From Quillaja saponaria (lineage: Eukaryota; Streptophyta; Magnoliopsida; Fabales; Quillajaceae), in contig CM055610.1 in assembly GCA_029379385.1 (NCBI GenBank), forward strand, positions 17,695,422-17,759,421: a stretch of 64,000 bases of DNA, given 5' to 3'. Made by a program: the position numbers and the translations under genes. The notes beneath the pieces are model-generated. The model had not been told where the DNA came from. It saw only the letters and a program-made list of their open reading frames with translations, and did not search any database. Shown in pieces: positions 63,518-64,000 of this stretch. Position 1 is the first letter of the stretch, and every line of letters begins with the position of its first letter.

Positions 63518-63730
63518 TGTATTCGACAATTTGTTTATAGCTAGGAAAACAGAGTAATAAGGAAGTCGATTCCGATAGGGAGAGAAACTTAAATTGCTTT
63601 GCTTCTGATTCTAAAATTGGAAAACAAGAGGAATTTAAATATGGAATTGGATGTGAATTTGTTATCCAAGAAGGACTTAATTTTCTTATAGAATTGTAGT
63701 TTCTAAAACTGCAAAAACAGAGCAACCAAT

Positions 63731-64000
63731 CCAAATTCTGAAGTCGGTGTATAGCCCTAACTCGGTTTGCCTACTCTACATGGTTAGGTCAAACCTTGCC
63801 TACTCTACATGGTTAGGTTAAACCTGACCTGACCATGTGCATTGTAGGTGAAGGTGAGGCGGTTCTAAATTTAAGTAGCCTAGAGAAAGGCTATGGTACT
63901 TACAAATTGGCACATCAATATTGAGCTTCATTTTAGGTTGGGATTTCAATGAAACCAAGTAACCCGTTTTCCATTTGAATTAGGGTTTTTTTAACCCGAA
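63731..64000. other. Flank with a short direct repeat
   Basis: No gene. 'gcctactctacatggttaggt' occurs twice (about 63769-63789 and 63798-63818). Confidence 0.5.

Larger units (their letters stand above)
59750..63730. repeat. Segmental duplication, block B (partner 45313-51465)
   Basis: Same order as block A. It keeps the less decayed methyltransferase and the intact RING-H2 gene. Relative to A it has a ~120-base insertion with a long T run upstream of the methyltransferase (61380-61500) and a much shorter methyltransferase intron (188 bases against 755). Confidence 0.8.

Overview
The window is nuclear DNA from a flowering plant, most likely a eudicot. It is AT-rich, its genes carry GT..AG introns, and it has plant-specific families (an SRS/LRP1 zinc-finger protein, a P-class PPR protein, a DUF4228 protein, a benzylisoquinoline-type O-methyltransferase). 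It also has a nuclear tRNA-Asp gene and plant-type Helitrons, SINEs, a LINE and LTR-like repeats. The species cannot be fixed from the sequence alone.

Left part (1-37.8 kb) is the gene-bearing half. In order: a disrupted ankyrin-repeat gene (+, 963-4852); an LRP1-like SRS gene (-, 7722-9107) with a long CT-rich leader; about 8 kb of AT-rich intergenic DNA; a single-exon DUF4228 gene (-, 17289-17852); a PPR gene resembling Arabidopsis At5g01110 with one frameshift (-, 23749-26005); tRNA-Asp(GUC) just upstream of it (-, 26155-26226); an eight-exon homeodomain gene resembling At4g03250 (+, 27378-32610); the two-exon gene for mitochondrial-type ClpP2 protease (+, 33926-35904); and a small gene holding only the N-terminal domain of a RING-H2 family (-, 37408-37731).

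Right part (38-64 kb) is accessory and rearranged. It begins with non-autonomous Helitrons (38.3-40.9 kb) and a solo-LTR-like element (41.3-43.5 kb). Two diverged copies of one segment follow, block A (about 45.3-51.46 kb) and block B (about 59.75-63.73 kb). Each holds an O-methyltransferase gene followed by a RING-H2 gene on the other strand. In A the methyltransferase is frameshifted and the RING gene is dead. In B both frames are open, but the methyltransferase lacks 18 residues that include the usual GKER glutamate. Between the blocks lies a three-level nest: a decayed minus-strand LINE is split by a minus-strand LTR-like element (TSD ATCCA), itself split by a plus-strand relative (TSD TAGTA).

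The housekeeping genes (ClpP2, PPR, homeodomain, LRP1, DUF4228) show no sign of acting together. The only functional grouping is the methyltransferase plus RING pair, which looks co-duplicated rather than co-regulated. I found no CRISPR array, operon or clearly new defence or metabolic system. The most notable points are the altered spacing in the LRP1 zinc finger, the catalytic-loop deletion in the surviving methyltransferase, the one-step decay of the ankyrin gene, and the nested family of ORF-less LTR-like elements.
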